Assembly (NCBI GenBank): GCA_020050895.1
Contig: JAGVJW010000152.1
Location: forward strand, 1 to 6,238
Length of the DNA: 6,238 nt
Reading direction: 5' to 3'
DNA from: a bacterium
GTDB taxonomy: Bacteria; Bacteroidota; Ignavibacteria; Kapaibacteriales; Kapaibacteriaceae
Part shown: in pieces, positions 6,054-6,238 of the stretch
Position numbering within the stretch: position 1 is the stretch's first letter
Layout: each line of letters begins with the position of its first letter
Notes under the pieces: model-generated
Told to the model about the DNA's origin: nothing
The model's input: only the letters and a program-made list of their open reading frames with translations
The model's database searches: none
Position numbers and translations under genes: made by a program

Positions 6054-6238
6054 CTTCGGGTAGGGACCGACCGAGTATCCAGGGGTTGTTGATTTTCACA
6101 TCCTTATACGTGGTGCCATGTTCGGCAGCCCACTGCGCAAGGTTCTCGACTGCCGCTGTTTGTGCAATAGACGTCACAGGCGCCGGGTTGTAGCGTTCGT
6201 TCTGGGGGATAACAATACCATATTCATGAGCGTGTTCA
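6025..6238 (-). CDS. C-terminal tail of a probable SLT-type lytic transglycosylase (5' end outside window)
   Basis: On the minus strand the frame is open from 6237 to a TAG at 6027-6025, giving 70 residues; the start and most of the gene lie beyond the right edge. The fragment contains EYGIVIP, VENLAQWAAEHGTTYKDVKINN, then NPW (residues 51-53) and ILGRSLPEGTW. The pattern of a short helix followed by GTTYKxxKxxNPWxxxxSL resembles the C-terminal tail of SLT-domain (GH23-type) murein lytic transglycosylases of Bacteroidota, which cleave peptidoglycan strands in the periplasm. This is from memory of family sequences, and the catalytic Glu region is not in view. The coding call is strong, with codon use like its neighbours and no stop across the fragment; the product call is tentative. 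The last seven codons form one arm and part of the other of the hairpin at 6021-6049, so coding and termination signals overlap. The gene is convergent with the DUF1573 gene. Confidence 0.75.
   Translation of the reverse strand, partial: EHAHEYGIVIPQNERYNPAPVTSIAQTAAVENLAQWAAEHGTTYKDVKINNPWILGRSLPEGTWLLAVSQ

Overview
The window looks like chromosome from a member of the Bacteroidota/Chlorobiota group. Three signs support this: a C-terminal tail resembling the type IX secretion (T9SS) type A sorting domain, a SCGC-bearing DUF1573-type periplasmic protein, and a promoter matching the Bacteroidota form TAnnTTTG. The mix of choice-of-anchor-D-like repeats, a cohesin-like domain and a T9SS tail in one protein recalls Ignavibacteria/Kapabacteria-type genomes. 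That narrower placement is inference, not proof.

Layout: bases 1-1979 are the end of a respiratory complex I operon, with the C-terminal part of nuoM (cut by the window edge) and complete nuoN, joined by an ATGA overlap. Six bases after nuoN, in the same frame, comes a 2.4-kb gene for a large secreted multidomain protein with no ATG start. An ATGA overlap then joins it to a 253-residue probable outer-membrane beta-barrel protein. All four genes could be on one transcript. A 53-65 base gap with a plausible promoter leads to a DUF1573 protein gene. At the right edge, on the minus strand, is the 3' end of a convergent gene whose 70 visible residues resemble the C-terminal tail of an SLT-type lytic transglycosylase. 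Only 36 bases separate the two convergent stop codons, and a 14-bp perfect stem sits over the end of the minus-strand gene as a probable shared terminator.

How the parts fit: NuoM and NuoN are proton-pumping membrane subunits. The other genes are all cell-envelope functions (surface or secreted protein, outer-membrane barrel, periplasmic protein, cell-wall enzyme).

The most unusual item is a heptanucleotide tandem array (consensus NTGGCAC, ten units, 2075-2144) inside the signal-peptide region of the secreted protein. Since 7 is not a multiple of 3, the array encodes the same seven-residue period in every frame, and gain or loss of one unit would shift the downstream frame into an early stop. 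It may be an inserted interspersed repeat that lengthened the signal peptide, a slippage-prone phase-variation site, or both. No CRISPR array, tRNA, rRNA, transposase or phage gene was seen.
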